Below, one piece after another: positions 1 through 8,578 of a stretch of DNA of 64,000 bases. The notes under the pieces are model-generated. The model searched no databases. It had not been told where the DNA came from and saw nothing but the letters and a program-made list of their open reading frames with translations. This stretch comes from Devosia sp. (GTDB lineage: Bacteria; Pseudomonadota; Alphaproteobacteria; Rhizobiales; Devosiaceae), in assembly GCF_024707125.1 (NCBI RefSeq), contig NZ_JANQAH010000007.1, positions 558,001 to 622,000 on the forward strand, in the 5' to 3' direction. How positions within the stretch are numbered: the stretch's first letter is position 1; every line of letters begins with the position of its first letter. The position numbers and the translations under genes were made by a program.

Positions 1-302
1 GTGGTGAAGGGCTTTTCAACGATCACATGGTAGCCGAGTTCCAGGCAGCGCTTGACCACCGGATAGTGCGCCTCGGTGCGCAGCGTACAGATCGCCAGCA
101 CGGCGTCCGTGTGCTTGGCGGCCTCATCGAGGCTCGAAAAGCAGAGTTTTGGGTCGATCCCAAGTTCAGTCTGCACCCGCGCCGTCGCGTCGAGGCTGGT
201 ATCCACATAGCCCACCATCTCAACAGTGGGAACTTTGGGGATAACTTCCTTCGTCCAGCTAAAACCCCAGTGTCCGAGGCCGATCTGAATTGCCTTGACC
301 AT
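1..302 (-). CDS. Gfo/Idh/MocA-family oxidoreductase, N-terminal part (cut by window edge)
   Basis: This partial gene encodes the first 100 residues of an NAD(P)-dependent oxidoreductase of the Gfo/Idh/MocA family. Seen directly: an N-terminal Rossmann motif IGLGHWGFSW at residues 7-16, and the family's EKP motif (VIVEKPF, about residues 93-99), whose lysine normally acts in catalysis and cofactor binding. The ATG is preceded by AGAGGAG at good spacing, which fixes the start. The C-terminal substrate domain lies outside the window, so the substrate (usually a sugar, inositol or a derivative) cannot be named. It lies 90 bases downstream of lpdA on the same strand, far enough to be a separate unit. 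Family assignment is firm; specific function is unknown. Confidence 0.88.
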   Translation of the reverse strand, partial: MVKAIQIGLGHWGFSWTKEVIPKVPTVEMVGYVDTSLDATARVQTELGIDPKLCFSSLDEAAKHTDAVLAICTLRTEAHYPVVKRCLELGYHVIVEKPFT

Positions 303-392
303 GTGGATAACTCCTCTGGTTTGGGTATCGCCCCGCAGTCGGTGTCACCCGGGCAGGCGCCCGAATGACGTCGCGTGAATGGAGCCGCCGGC

Positions 393-1832
393 TCAGATGT
401 TCAGCGCGCGCCCGTAAGCGTCGAGCACGCTTTCCTTCATCGTTTCGCTCAGCGTGGGATGCGGGAAGATGGTGTGGATGAGTTCTTCTTCGGTGGTTTC
501 AAGGTTCATCGCCACGACGAAACCCTGGATGAGTTCAGTCACCTCAGCACCAATCATGTGAGCGCCGAGGAGTTCCCCAGTCTTCGCATCGAAAATGGTC
601 TTAACGAGGCCATCGGGTTCACCCAGCGCGATGGCCTTGCCATTGCCCACGAAGGGGAAACGGCCGACCTTGATCTCGCGACCAGCTTCCTTGGCCTTGG
701 CTTCCGTCAGGCCCACGCTCGCCACCTGCGGCTCGCAATAGGTGCAGCCCGGAACCTTGAGCTTTTCGAGGCCATGGACCTTGAGGCCCGCGATCTTTTC
801 GACCGTGATGACGGCTTCATGCTCGGCCTTGTGCGCCAGCATCGGCGGGCCGGCGACGTCGCCGATGGCCCAGATGCCGTCGACATTGGTCTTGCCGTAG
901 CCATCGATAACGATGGCGCCGCGCTCGGTCTTCACGCCGACCGTTTCGAGGCCCAGACCTTCGATATTGCACTGCACGCCAACGGCCGAGATCAGCTTGT
1001 CGCCAGCGATCTGCTGGGTCTTGCCGTCCTTGGTCTCGACATGAGCCACAATGCCATCCTTGGTCTTTTCAACCTTGGCGACCTTGGCCTCCGTCAGAAT
1101 CTTGATGCCACGCTTTTCCAAACGCTTGCGGGCCAGAGCCGAAATCTCGGCATCTTCCACCGGCAGGATCTGCGGCAGCAGTTCGATAACGGTCACTTCG
1201 GCGCCCAGCGAGCGGTAGAACGAGGCGAATTCGATGCCGATGGCACCCGAACCCATGACCACCAGCGACTTCGGCATGGTGGCAGGCTTCAGCGCTTCGA
1301 AATAGGTCCAGATCTTGTCGCCATCGGGCTCGATGCCCGGCAGCACGCGCGGACGCGCGCCGGTGGCGATGATGATGTTCTTGGCCTTGTAGGTGCCATC
1401 GCCGAGTGCGTTCTTCGGCACAGGACCCTGCGGCTGCACGATCGGCTTCTTCGAAGCGGCAACCTTGATCTCACCTGGTTTGGTGATCGTGGCTTCGCCC
1501 CAGATGATGTCGATCTTGTTCTTCTTCATCAGGAACTGCACGCCGTTGTTCATCTGCGCTGCAATGGCGCGCGAACGCTTGACGATGCCGTCGATGTCGA
1601 AGCCGAACTTTTCAGCGGTCAGGCCATAGTCCTTGGCATGGCCCATATGGCCGTAGATTTCGGCCGAGCGCAGCAGCGCCTTGGTCGGGATACAACCCCA
1701 GTTGGAGCAGATGCCAGCCATGTGCTCGCGCTCGACGATGGCCACCTTCATGCCAAGCTGCGCGCCACGAATGGCAGCAACATAACCGCCGGGACCGGCG
1801 CCGATGACGAGAAGATCGTATTGGTCAGCCAT
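393..1832 (-). CDS. lpdA: Dihydrolipoyl dehydrogenase (E3)
   Basis: E3 reoxidises dihydrolipoyl groups on E2 using FAD and NAD+, as a shared cytosolic component of 2-oxoacid dehydrogenase complexes. The 479-residue protein has the usual length. Visible features: the FAD-binding GAGPGG motif at residues 11-16; the redox disulfide pair C42/C47 in GICSNWGCIPTK; a second Rossmann motif (VVMGSGAIGIEFAS) for NAD; the AIGDVAG FAD motif; and the C-terminal FPHPTLSE with the active-site His-Glu region. A GGAGG Shine-Dalgarno precedes the ATG. It is the last gene of the pdh operon, 23 bases after the SGNH hydrolase, so it is probably the E3 dedicated to pyruvate dehydrogenase, although sharing with other complexes cannot be excluded. 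Confidence 0.97.
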   Translation of the reverse strand: MADQYDLLVIGAGPGGYVAAIRGAQLGMKVAIVEREHMAGICSNWGCIPTKALLRSAEIYGHMGHAKDYGLTAEKFGFDIDGIVKRSRAIAAQMNNGVQFLMKKNKIDIIWGEATITKPGEIKVAASKKPIVQPQGPVPKNALGDGTYKAKNIIIATGARPRVLPGIEPDGDKIWTYFEALKPATMPKSLVVMGSGAIGIEFASFYRSLGAEVTVIELLPQILPVEDAEISALARKRLEKRGIKILTEAKVAKVEKTKDGIVAHVETKDGKTQQIAGDKLISAVGVQCNIEGLGLETVGVKTERGAIVIDGYGKTNVDGIWAIGDVAGPPMLAHKAEHEAVITVEKIAGLKVHGLEKLKVPGCTYCEPQVASVGLTEAKAKEAGREIKVGRFPFVGNGKAIALGEPDGLVKTIFDAKTGELLGAHMIGAEVTELIQGFVVAMNLETTEEELIHTIFPHPTLSETMKESVLDAYGRALNI

Positions 1833-1855
1833 AAGGGCCTCCAGAAATAGTCGGG

Positions 1856-2494
1856 TCAGAGACCCAGAATTTGTTTGACGAGCGGGGTAAGGCTCTCGCC
1901 GATTGCACGAGTATTGGCAGCATCGAGATGCACGCCGTCGCGTGGATCGGCCTGAGCCACCGTCGCGGCGTCGAAGAAGTGAGCGCCGATTTCAGCGGCG
2001 GCACGCTCGTAGTAGAAACCGAAAAGTTTGTCGTCCTCGGTGCGCGGCGACACTAGTGCCGGAGGCCCGTTCAACGGCGAGGGCACCAAATGCGGTGGCG
2101 CCACAAGCAGGACCTGCGGCACGCCGCCATGGCTATAGGGATAGGTGCGCACAATCTGGGCCAGCCGCTTCATCCCGGCGGCGGCTGCAAAAGCCGAGCC
2201 GGTCATGAAGGTCTTGATGTCATTGGACCCGAGCATGATGATGACAAGGTCCAACGGGTGATGCGTGTCGAGCAGGGTCGGCAGCACCCTTACACCATTG
2301 CGGTCTGCGGCAGCCGTATGATCGTCGAAGGCCGTGGTCCTGCCGTTGAGCCCCTCGGCGATCACGCGTGCGGCGCCACCCAGCCGGGCTTCCAGAACAC
2401 TCGGCCAGCGATCCTCATAGGCGTGACGAACGCCATTCCCTTCGGGTGAATACCCGAAGGTCAGGCTATCGCCAAAGGCGAGGATGGTCTTCAT
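1856..2494 (-). CDS. SGNH/GDSL-type hydrolase inside the pdh operon
   Basis: A 212-residue cytosolic-looking esterase-type hydrolase with no signal peptide. The SGNH blocks are visible: FGDSLTFGY with Ser10 as nucleophile, a glycine in the middle block, GSNDIKTF (the Asn of block III), and DGVHLD near the C-terminus, which supplies the Asp-His pair. Members near this type are often called arylesterases, but the natural substrate is not known. It lies 11 bases after pdhC and 23 bases before lpdA, so it is co-transcribed with them. From memory, the same placement is common in rhizobial pdh operons. A role in acyl-group or lipoate-related housekeeping would be speculation. Confidence 0.85.
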   Translation of the reverse strand: MKTILAFGDSLTFGYSPEGNGVRHAYEDRWPSVLEARLGGAARVIAEGLNGRTTAFDDHTAAADRNGVRVLPTLLDTHHPLDLVIIMLGSNDIKTFMTGSAFAAAAGMKRLAQIVRTYPYSHGGVPQVLLVAPPHLVPSPLNGPPALVSPRTEDDKLFGFYYERAAAEIGAHFFDAATVAQADPRDGVHLDAANTRAIGESLTPLVKQILGL

Positions 2495-2505
2495 GCGCCC
2501 TGCCC

Positions 2506-3858
2506 CTAGGCCAGCATCATCACCGGATTTTCGATCAGGCCCTTGAACACACCGAGCAGTTCCGCACCGAGCGCACCGTCGACGGCGCGGTGATCGCAGG
2601 ACAGGGTGACGGTCATGAACTGGCCGATCTTGATCTGCCCATTCTCGGGATAGACGCGCTCTTCGCCGGCGCCGACCGCGAGGATCGTGCCATGCGGCGG
2701 GTTGATCACCGCGGCAAAGTGCTTGATGCCGAACATGCCGAGGTTGGATACCGAGGACGAACCGCCCTGGTATTCATGCGGCGCCAGCTTCTTGGACTTT
2801 GCACGCGTCGCCAGATCCTTCACCTCTTCCGAGATTTCGCGAAGGGTCTTGGTGTCGCAAGACTTCACCACCGGAGTGAAGAGACCACCCGGCACGGAGA
2901 CGGCAACGGCCACATCCGAACGCTTGTGGTAGAGGATCGAGTCCCCGGCCCAGGTCGCGTTAGCGGTCGGCACGCGCTGCAGCGCAACGGCCCAGGCCTT
3001 CATGACGAAGTCGTTGACCGAGAGCTTGTAGCCCGGCTTGCCGTCTTTGCCCTTGGGCGCGGCGGCATTGATCTGTTCGCGGGCAGCCATGAGCGCGTCG
3101 ATCTTGCAATCGAGCGTCAGGTAGAAGTGCGGAACGGTCTGCTTGCTTTCGGTCAGGCGCGCAGCCACGACCTTACGCATGCCGTCATTCGGGACGACTT
3201 CGTACGAGCCTTCCTCGTAGAGCGCCATGACCTGGTTCTTGCTCATACCGGTCGCAGGCGCAGCGGCAGCAGCCGGAGCACCGGCAGCAGGCTTGCTCAC
3301 ACCCTTGCCCGACTTGGCAGCTTCCACGTCCGATTTGACGACGCGGCCCTTCGGACCCGAGCCGGCAACGGTCGAAAGATCAATGCCAGCTTCCTTGGCG
3401 AGACGCTTGGCAAGCGGCGAAGCGAACACGCGGCCGCCTTCGGACTTTGCCGGCGCTTTGGCCGCAGCAGCCGGAGCGCTGGAGCCGGAATTAGCATTGG
3501 TCGCGACCGGCGCAGGAGCAGCGGCCTTCGGCGCTTCTGGAGCGGCAGCAGGAGCCGGTGCAGCCTTGGGCGCTTCCGCCTTCGGCGCGGCAGCGGCGAC
3601 GGCGCTGGCGTCTTCGCCTTCCTGCAGCAGCACTGCGATGACGGCGTTGACCTTCACGTTCTCGGTGCCTTCGGCCACGAGAATTTTGCCGATCTTACCC
3701 TCGTCCACGGCCTCGACTTCCATCGTGGCCTTGTCGGTTTCGATCTCGGCGATCACGTCACCGGAAGAGACAGAGTCGCCTTCCTTGACGTGCCATTTGG
3801 CGAGCTTGCCCTCTTCCATCGTGGGAGAGAGCGCCGGCATGGTGATATCGATAGGCAT
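2506..3858 (-). CDS. pdhC: Pyruvate dehydrogenase E2, dihydrolipoamide acetyltransferase
   Basis: E2 is the core of the pyruvate dehydrogenase complex and passes the acetyl group from its swinging lipoyl arm to CoA. The 450-residue protein has one N-terminal lipoyl domain with lipoyl-lysine K43 in ETDKATMEV, an Ala/Pro-rich flexible linker (about 80-140), a peripheral subunit-binding domain (about 145-180, [15 protein letters not shown] and [11 protein letters not shown]), and the C-terminal catalytic domain ending in [10 protein letters not shown], whose His and Asp are catalytic. It sits 11 bases after pdhB and 11 before the SGNH gene. The single lipoyl domain on E2, plus another on E1beta, is the usual alphaproteobacterial arrangement. 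Confidence 0.97.
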   Translation of the reverse strand: MPIDITMPALSPTMEEGKLAKWHVKEGDSVSSGDVIAEIETDKATMEVEAVDEGKIGKILVAEGTENVKVNAVIAVLLQEGEDASAVAAAAPKAEAPKAAPAPAAAPEAPKAAAPAPVATNANSGSSAPAAAAKAPAKSEGGRVFASPLAKRLAKEAGIDLSTVAGSGPKGRVVKSDVEAAKSGKGVSKPAAGAPAAAAAPATGMSKNQVMALYEEGSYEVVPNDGMRKVVAARLTESKQTVPHFYLTLDCKIDALMAAREQINAAAPKGKDGKPGYKLSVNDFVMKAWAVALQRVPTANATWAGDSILYHKRSDVAVAVSVPGGLFTPVVKSCDTKTLREISEEVKDLATRAKSKKLAPHEYQGGSSSVSNLGMFGIKHFAAVINPPHGTILAVGAGEERVYPENGQIKIGQFMTVTLSCDHRAVDGALGAELLGVFKGLIENPVMMLA

Positions 3859-3869
3859 ACCGGGTCTCC

Positions 3870-5255
3870 TTACGAGCGATAGGTCACGGCGTTCACGGCC
3901 GCGATCACTTCGTCAACATTGGGCAGTGCCAGCTTTTCGAGGTTCGCGGCATAGGGCATGGGAACGTCCTTGCCGGTCACGCGCAGCACGGGCGCATCGA
4001 GATAATCGAAAGCCTGCTCCATGACGCGGGCAGCGAGTTCAGCGCCGATACCGCCCTGCGGCCAGCCTTCTTCCACCGTCACGAGGCGGCCGGTCTTCTT
4101 GACCGACTCGATCACCGTATCGCTGTCCATCGGGCGCAGCGTGCGCAGATCGATCAGCTCCACGTCGACGCCAGCGGCAACCAGCTTTTCCGTCGCCTGG
4201 GTGGCGTAGCGCATGCCCATGGAGAAGGAGACGATGGTTACGTCGGCACCCTTGCGGGCGATGCGGGCCTTGCCGATCGGCAGGACATAGTCATCGACCT
4301 TCGGCACAAGACCGGTCGAACCGTAGAGAATTTCGTTTTCGAGGAACACAACCGGGTTGGGCGAACGGATCGCTGCCTTGAGCAGGCCCTTGGCGTCGGC
4401 CGCGCTATAGGGCGCGATGACGGTCAGGCCCGGAACATGGCTGTACCATGCCGAATAGTCCTGGCTGTGCTGGGCGGCAACGCGCGAGGCAACGCCGTTC
4501 GGGCCACGGAACACCATCGGCGCCGTCACCTGGCCACCGGACATGTAGAGCTGCTTGGCGGCCGAGTTGATAATCTGGTCGATTGCCTGCATGGCAAAGT
4601 TCCAGGTCATGAATTCGACGATCGGCTTCAAACCGGCAAAAGCCGCACCAACTGCAAGACCGGCAAAACCGTGCTCGGTGATCGGGGTATCGATGACGCG
4701 CTGCGGACCGAATTCCTGCAGCAGGCCCTGGGTCACCTTATAGGCGCCCTGATATTCGGCGACTTCTTCACCCATGACGAAAACGTCCGGGTTGGCGCGC
4801 ATTTCTTCGGCCATGGCTTCGTTGAGCGCTTGGCGAACCGTCAGTTCCACCATTTCGACGCCTTCCGGCAGATCCGGATCGGCCTGGGCTTCAAACTTCG
4901 GCGCAGCCGGAACGGCAGCAGCGGGCGCAGCAGCCGGGGCTTCGGCCTGCACCATGCTCGGCGCGGGCTCTTCCGCGGCGGCAGGGGCGGCAGCCGGAGC
5001 AGCGCCAGCGCTTTCGCCTTCGGCCAGAACCAGCGCGATCGGGGTGTTCACCTTCACGCCTTCGGTGCCTTCGGCCACGAGGATTTCGCGAACGACACCC
5101 TCATCGACGGATTCGACTTCCATCGTCGCCTTGTCGGTTTCGATTTCGGCCAGCACGTCGCCGGACTTGACGGTATCACCGACCTTGACCAGCCACTTGG
5201 AGAGCTTGCCCTCTTCCATCGTTGGCGACAGGGCGGGCATGAGGATTTGGGGCAT
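3870..5255 (-). CDS. pdhB: Pyruvate dehydrogenase E1 beta subunit with N-terminal lipoyl domain
   Basis: This 461-residue protein is the beta half of the thiamine diphosphate-dependent E1 enzyme, which decarboxylates pyruvate. It begins with a complete lipoyl domain (residues 1-80, lipoyl-lysine K42 in ETDKATMEV), followed by an Ala/Pro/Glu-rich linker to about 135, then the transketolase-like catalytic and C-terminal domains ([38 protein letters not shown]). The ATG at 5255 was chosen because [13 protein letters not shown] is where lipoyl domains begin. A longer in-frame extension upstream would overlap the preceding gene. It starts one base after the stop of the small membrane-protein gene, which suggests translational coupling. 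A lipoyl domain on E1beta is known for rhizobia-type complexes. Confidence 0.96.
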   Translation of the reverse strand: MPQILMPALSPTMEEGKLSKWLVKVGDTVKSGDVLAEIETDKATMEVESVDEGVVREILVAEGTEGVKVNTPIALVLAEGESAGAAPAAAPAAAEEPAPSMVQAEAPAAAPAAAVPAAPKFEAQADPDLPEGVEMVELTVRQALNEAMAEEMRANPDVFVMGEEVAEYQGAYKVTQGLLQEFGPQRVIDTPITEHGFAGLAVGAAFAGLKPIVEFMTWNFAMQAIDQIINSAAKQLYMSGGQVTAPMVFRGPNGVASRVAAQHSQDYSAWYSHVPGLTVIAPYSAADAKGLLKAAIRSPNPVVFLENEILYGSTGLVPKVDDYVLPIGKARIARKGADVTIVSFSMGMRYATQATEKLVAAGVDVELIDLRTLRPMDSDTVIESVKKTGRLVTVEEGWPQGGIGAELAARVMEQAFDYLDAPVLRVTGKDVPMPYAANLEKLALPNVDEVIAAVNAVTYRS

Positions 5256-5256
5256 A

Positions 5257-5658
5257 TCAGCTCTCCAGAATGGTAGTGCCGGGCATGGGGGCCACGCGGC
5301 GAAGGTCGAATTGTTCGGCAAATTGCGCGGCGGGCAGCACGCGCCAATCGTTTATCGGGGCAGAAGCAGCAACGGGCGCCGCGGACTGGCGCTGGTTGAC
5401 CGCCCAGCCACTAAGGATGAGGCCAAGGATCACGAAGACCAGGCAGGCAATGACAGCGCGCTTGTAGATGGCAGCCTGCACTTCGCCGCTGAGACCAGCC
5501 CAGCCGGCGACGCGTTCAAAACGCCACCAGCCGAAAAGCCATTCGCGCCAGCTCGGGCCGCTCGCCGCGGCCAAACGGCTGATGGCGATCGCCTGCCCCG
5601 CCGCCAGAACGGCGGAGAGCAGTGCAAACAGCATGATGACGCCGAGCAGGATGCTCAT
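5257..5658 (-). CDS. Small two-helix membrane protein between pdhA and pdhB
   Basis: A 133-residue protein I do not recognise. It starts with a hydrophobic helix (about residues 3-25), has a Trp/Gly-rich amphipathic middle ([19 protein letters not shown]), a second hydrophobic helix (about 68-86), and a polar tail. The ATG at 5658 lies 7 bases after the pdhA stop, and the stop codon is one base before the pdhB ATG, so it is embedded in the operon and probably co-translated. Most pdh operons I know have pdhA directly followed by pdhB, so this insertion is unusual. It could tether or modulate the complex at the membrane, or simply be a passenger. No function is assigned. Confidence 0.75.
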   Translation of the reverse strand: MSILLGVIMLFALLSAVLAAGQAIAISRLAAASGPSWREWLFGWWRFERVAGWAGLSGEVQAAIYKRAVIACLVFVILGLILSGWAVNQRQSAAPVAASAPINDWRVLPAAQFAEQFDLRRVAPMPGTTILES

Positions 5659-5665
5659 CGTGAGA

Positions 5666-6685
5666 TCAGGCCTCGATCGTGATGTCGGTCCACAGCTCCG
5701 AAGCATCGGGCTCCGGATCATTGGTGGCAAAATCCGCCGCTTCCGTGACGATGGCACGAATGTCGGTCTCGATTTTCTTGAGATCGTCCTCGGTGATCAC
5801 ACCAGCTTCAAGCAAACGCGCCCGGACCTGTTCAATGGGATCACGTTCCTGACGGTACTTCGTCACTTCGTCTTTGGAGCGATATTTTGCCGGGTCGGAC
5901 ATGGAGTGGCCGCGATAGCGGTAGGTCAGCATTTCGAGGATGTACGGCCCCTGCCCCGAACGAGCATGCTCGATGGCGCGCTTGGCGGCATCATAGACCA
6001 TGCGAACGTCCATGCCGTCGACCTGCTCGCCCGGAATATCGAACGAAGCGCCGCGCATGGAGAAATCGGTGGTTGCCGCGGCGCGCTCGATCGAGGTGCC
6101 CATGGCGTATTTGTTGTTTTCGATCACGAAGACAACAGGCAGCTTCCAGAGCTTGGCCATGTTGAAGCTTTCGTAAACCTGGCCCTGATTGGCCGCGCCG
6201 TCGCCGAAATAGGCAAGGCTCACCGAGCCATCACCCTTGTACTTCGAGGCGAAAGCCAGACCCGTGCCGAGCGAAACCTGCGCACCAACAATGCCGTTGC
6301 CGCCATAGAAGCGGTGCTCGTTGGAGAACATGTGCATCGAGCCGCCCTTGCCTTTCGACAGGCCGCCCTGGCGACCGGTCAGCTCGGCCATCACGCCCTT
6401 GGGGTCGAGGCCCATGACCAGCATATGGCCGTGATCACGATAACCGGTGATCTGGGCATCCTTGCCCTTTTCCGAGGCCATGGTGATGCCGGTGACGACA
6501 GCTTCCTGACCGATATAGAGGTGGCAGAAGCCGCCGATCAGACCCATGCCATACATCTGGCCGGCCTTTTCCTCGAAACGCCGGATCAGCAGCATTTCAC
6601 GGAAGGCTTCGAGATCCTGTTCGTTGGTGAACTGAGGGGCATTGGGCTGCGTCTTGGCCTTGGTGGCCGTCGCCTTGCGCGCCAT
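5666..6685 (-). CDS. pdhA: Pyruvate dehydrogenase E1 alpha subunit
   Basis: E1alpha (339 residues) binds thiamine diphosphate and pairs with PdhB to decarboxylate pyruvate and load the lipoyl arm of E2. The thiamine diphosphate motif is clear: it opens with GDGAANQGQVYESFN and closes with the Asn pair in VIENNKYAMG. The region TYRYRGHSMSDPAKYR matches the conserved regulatory-loop region of E1alpha. The length is typical. A GGGAG precedes the ATG. Roughly 115 bases separate it from the ftsB-like gene upstream, so it could have its own promoter (a TATAGT-like -10 is visible on the minus strand near 6745) as well as read-through from ftsB. Confidence 0.97.
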   Translation of the reverse strand: MARKATATKAKTQPNAPQFTNEQDLEAFREMLLIRRFEEKAGQMYGMGLIGGFCHLYIGQEAVVTGITMASEKGKDAQITGYRDHGHMLVMGLDPKGVMAELTGRQGGLSKGKGGSMHMFSNEHRFYGGNGIVGAQVSLGTGLAFASKYKGDGSVSLAYFGDGAANQGQVYESFNMAKLWKLPVVFVIENNKYAMGTSIERAAATTDFSMRGASFDIPGEQVDGMDVRMVYDAAKRAIEHARSGQGPYILEMLTYRYRGHSMSDPAKYRSKDEVTKYRQERDPIEQVRARLLEAGVITEDDLKKIETDIRAIVTEAADFATNDPEPDASELWTDITIEA

Positions 6686-6801
6686 AGGGGGCTCCCGGTG
6701 TAGAAATGGAATTTGCCGCTTGGCCCGATCAGGCCACTTCTCGCACTATAGCGCAAGCGCTCCGCGGATAATATTGCTCCAGGAGCGTGTTGGAATGGGT
6801 G

Positions 6802-7200
6802 TTAGAGCGTTGAATCCGCTTCGATAATTTTGATTAACTGATCATCGATTAATTCTTGGAATTTACCGGAAATCGGTTTACCCGTCGCCGGATCGACCAT
6901 GATCAGAATGTCATCCGCATTGGCCATGTTGAGCAGGGCCCTCGCCCGCTCCGTCACGATATCAGGATCGAGATGGCGCGGATTCATCAGCGAATTGCGG
7001 TGACGAAAACTGTCGATTTCGGCCTGCAGGGCCGACGAGCGGTCCTTGAGCACCTGAATATCGGCGTGAATTTCGTCGCGACCTTCGATGCCGAACTGAC
7101 CGCTTATGGCCGAATAGCCGAGATAGCCCTGAAAAGCCAGGAGTGTCACGGCTAGGGCCAAGGGACGCCAGAATGGTGGGCGTTTGAGTCTGGTGGGCAT
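6802..7200 (-). CDS. ftsB: FtsB/DivIC-type septum formation initiator
   Basis: A 132-residue bitopic membrane protein with a short basic cytoplasmic N-terminus, one transmembrane helix (about 12-30), then a periplasmic coiled coil (DIQVLKDRSSALQAEIDSFR, about 46-65) followed by an acidic tail. This matches the FtsB/DivIC family, whose members link FtsL and FtsQ in the divisome. From memory, in many Rhizobiales the septum formation initiator gene lies directly upstream of pdhA, as here. The sequence NPRHLDPDIVTERARALLNM is typical of the alphaproteobacterial branch. The family assignment is good. The symbol ftsB is the conventional name rather than something proven here. Confidence 0.85.
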   Translation of the reverse strand: MPTRLKRPPFWRPLALAVTLLAFQGYLGYSAISGQFGIEGRDEIHADIQVLKDRSSALQAEIDSFRHRNSLMNPRHLDPDIVTERARALLNMANADDILIMVDPATGKPISGKFQELIDDQLIKIIEADSTL

Positions 7201-7258
7201 GTACGGACCGGTCTATGGACCTTCACTATGCCGTACAAGGCATTAATACCCGGTTTAG

Positions 7259-8230
7259 CTATTCCGCCGCGACCCGCTCGGGGGCCGCGCCTTCCTCGAA
7301 AAGCGCGCTGACCGATTCCCCATTATTGATGCGCCGCATGGCCTCGGCCAAGGCCGGCGCCACCGATAGCACCGTCAGCTTGACATGGGCCTGCCGTGCC
7401 GCGTTGGGCAGCGTATTGGTGCAGACGATTTCGATCACGTCAGGTTCAGCGGCCAGACGCGCAACCGCGTCGCTACCAAAAATGCCATGCGTGCAGGCGA
7501 CCCGCACCGAGCGCGCACCATTGGCGCGAAGGTGCTTCAGCAATTCAAGGATCGACCCGCCGCTGGCGATTTCGTCGTCAAGAATGATGACATCCTTGCC
7601 CCGCACCTCGCCGATGATGGCCGAGATGCGGACCTGCGTATCGGTAATCCGCTCCTTGGCGCCCGCAGCAACCGGCGTACCGAGGCTGCGCGCAAAGGCA
7701 GCAGCCGTCTTGGCATTGCCAAGATCAGGCGAGACGACGACCGCATTGCTGAGATCAAACCGGCGGAAATGCGATGCCAGCTCGTGCAATGCGTGCAGGT
7801 GATCAACCGGCACGCTGAAGAAACCATGCACCTGCGGCGAATGCAGCGTCATGGTCAGCACGCGATCGGCGCCGGCCGTCTTGAGAAGATCGGCAACCAG
7901 ACGCCCGCCGATAGAAATACGCGGCGCGTCCTTCTTGTCGGAGCGTGCGTAGGAATAGTGCGGAATGACCGCCGTAATCCGCGCCGCCGAAGCCCCCCGT
8001 GCCGCGTCGAGCATCAGCAGCAGCTCCATCAGGTGCTCCTGAACCGGCGCACTGAGCGTCTGGACCAGGAACACATCCTGCTCGCGGCAATTGGCCTGCA
8101 ATTGCACTTCGATACAGTCGTTGGAGAAGCGTTTGACCCGCGTCGGGAGCAGCGGCACGCCGAGATCGGCGCATATCTCCTTAGCCAGCTCGGGGTGAGC
8201 ACTACCACTGAACACAGCAATCTGGTTCAT
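7259..8230 (-). CDS. prs: Ribose-phosphate pyrophosphokinase (PRPP synthetase)
   Basis: Makes phosphoribosyl pyrophosphate from ribose 5-phosphate and ATP for nucleotide, His and Trp synthesis. The 323-residue protein shows the family landmarks: FSGSAHPELA at the N-terminus, PHYSYARSDKKD (the ATP-loop region, related to PYARQDKK in classical enzymes), the HSPQVHGFF segment, and the PRPP-binding loop VIILDDEIASGGS. Several positions differ from the most common bacterial form (for example PHYSYARSDKKDAPR), so it may be a divergent paralogue with a second prs elsewhere. It is flanked by unrelated genes and probably has its own promoter. Confidence 0.85.
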   Translation of the reverse strand: MNQIAVFSGSAHPELAKEICADLGVPLLPTRVKRFSNDCIEVQLQANCREQDVFLVQTLSAPVQEHLMELLLMLDAARGASAARITAVIPHYSYARSDKKDAPRISIGGRLVADLLKTAGADRVLTMTLHSPQVHGFFSVPVDHLHALHELASHFRRFDLSNAVVVSPDLGNAKTAAAFARSLGTPVAAGAKERITDTQVRISAIIGEVRGKDVIILDDEIASGGSILELLKHLRANGARSVRVACTHGIFGSDAVARLAAEPDVIEIVCTNTLPNAARQAHVKLTVLSVAPALAEAMRRINNGESVSALFEEGAAPERVAAE

Positions 8231-8287
8231 GGAACTTCCTCGGCTTTTGGCGGTAAGGATTATGCGGCGGTCTTAGCCTACGCAGCC

Positions 8288-8578
8288 TCAGAGCGCAACG
8301 TAGTCGATCTCCTGAAATTTCGCGACTTCCTGCACCCAACGGTCCCGCACGAACGCAACGTGGTCCGGGTGCACATTGTAGCCGTCATAGGCGGCCTGAT
8401 CGGCGAACTCCATCGAGAAGCCATAGGCAAAGTCAGCCTTGGGGCTCACCTGCTTCAGGCGCTCGAATTTTTGCACGCCCGGAATGCCTTCCAGCACCAG
8501 AGCATCGCGCAGAAAGGCCGCCTCGGCTTCCGAGCCGGCCGCATGCTGGAGCGAGAAAACGACGGTGTGACGGATCAT
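8288..8578 (-). CDS. Dabb-family alpha/beta-barrel protein
   Basis: A 96-residue protein beginning [11 protein letters not shown], the standard start of the stress-responsive alpha/beta-barrel (Dabb) family of ferredoxin-like dimers. Other family features are the GIPGVQKFERLKQVS core, YGFSMEFADQAAYDGYN, and the histidine and aspartate in VHPDHVAFVRD. Members act as small dimeric barrels with varied or unknown roles. Its ATG overlaps the stop codon of the malic enzyme gene (TGATG), so it is translationally coupled to maeB. An upstream GTG directly before the ATG is an equally possible start. Function is not assigned beyond the fold. Confidence 0.82.
   Translation of the reverse strand: MIRHTVVFSLQHAAGSEAEAAFLRDALVLEGIPGVQKFERLKQVSPKADFAYGFSMEFADQAAYDGYNVHPDHVAFVRDRWVQEVAKFQEIDYVAL

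Noticed and set aside
375-1850. Long open frame on the plus strand opposite lpdA
   Set aside because: Mirror of a GC-rich codon pattern. The minus-strand frame encodes a full E3 enzyme with all motifs; the plus frame has no domain and no sensible composition.
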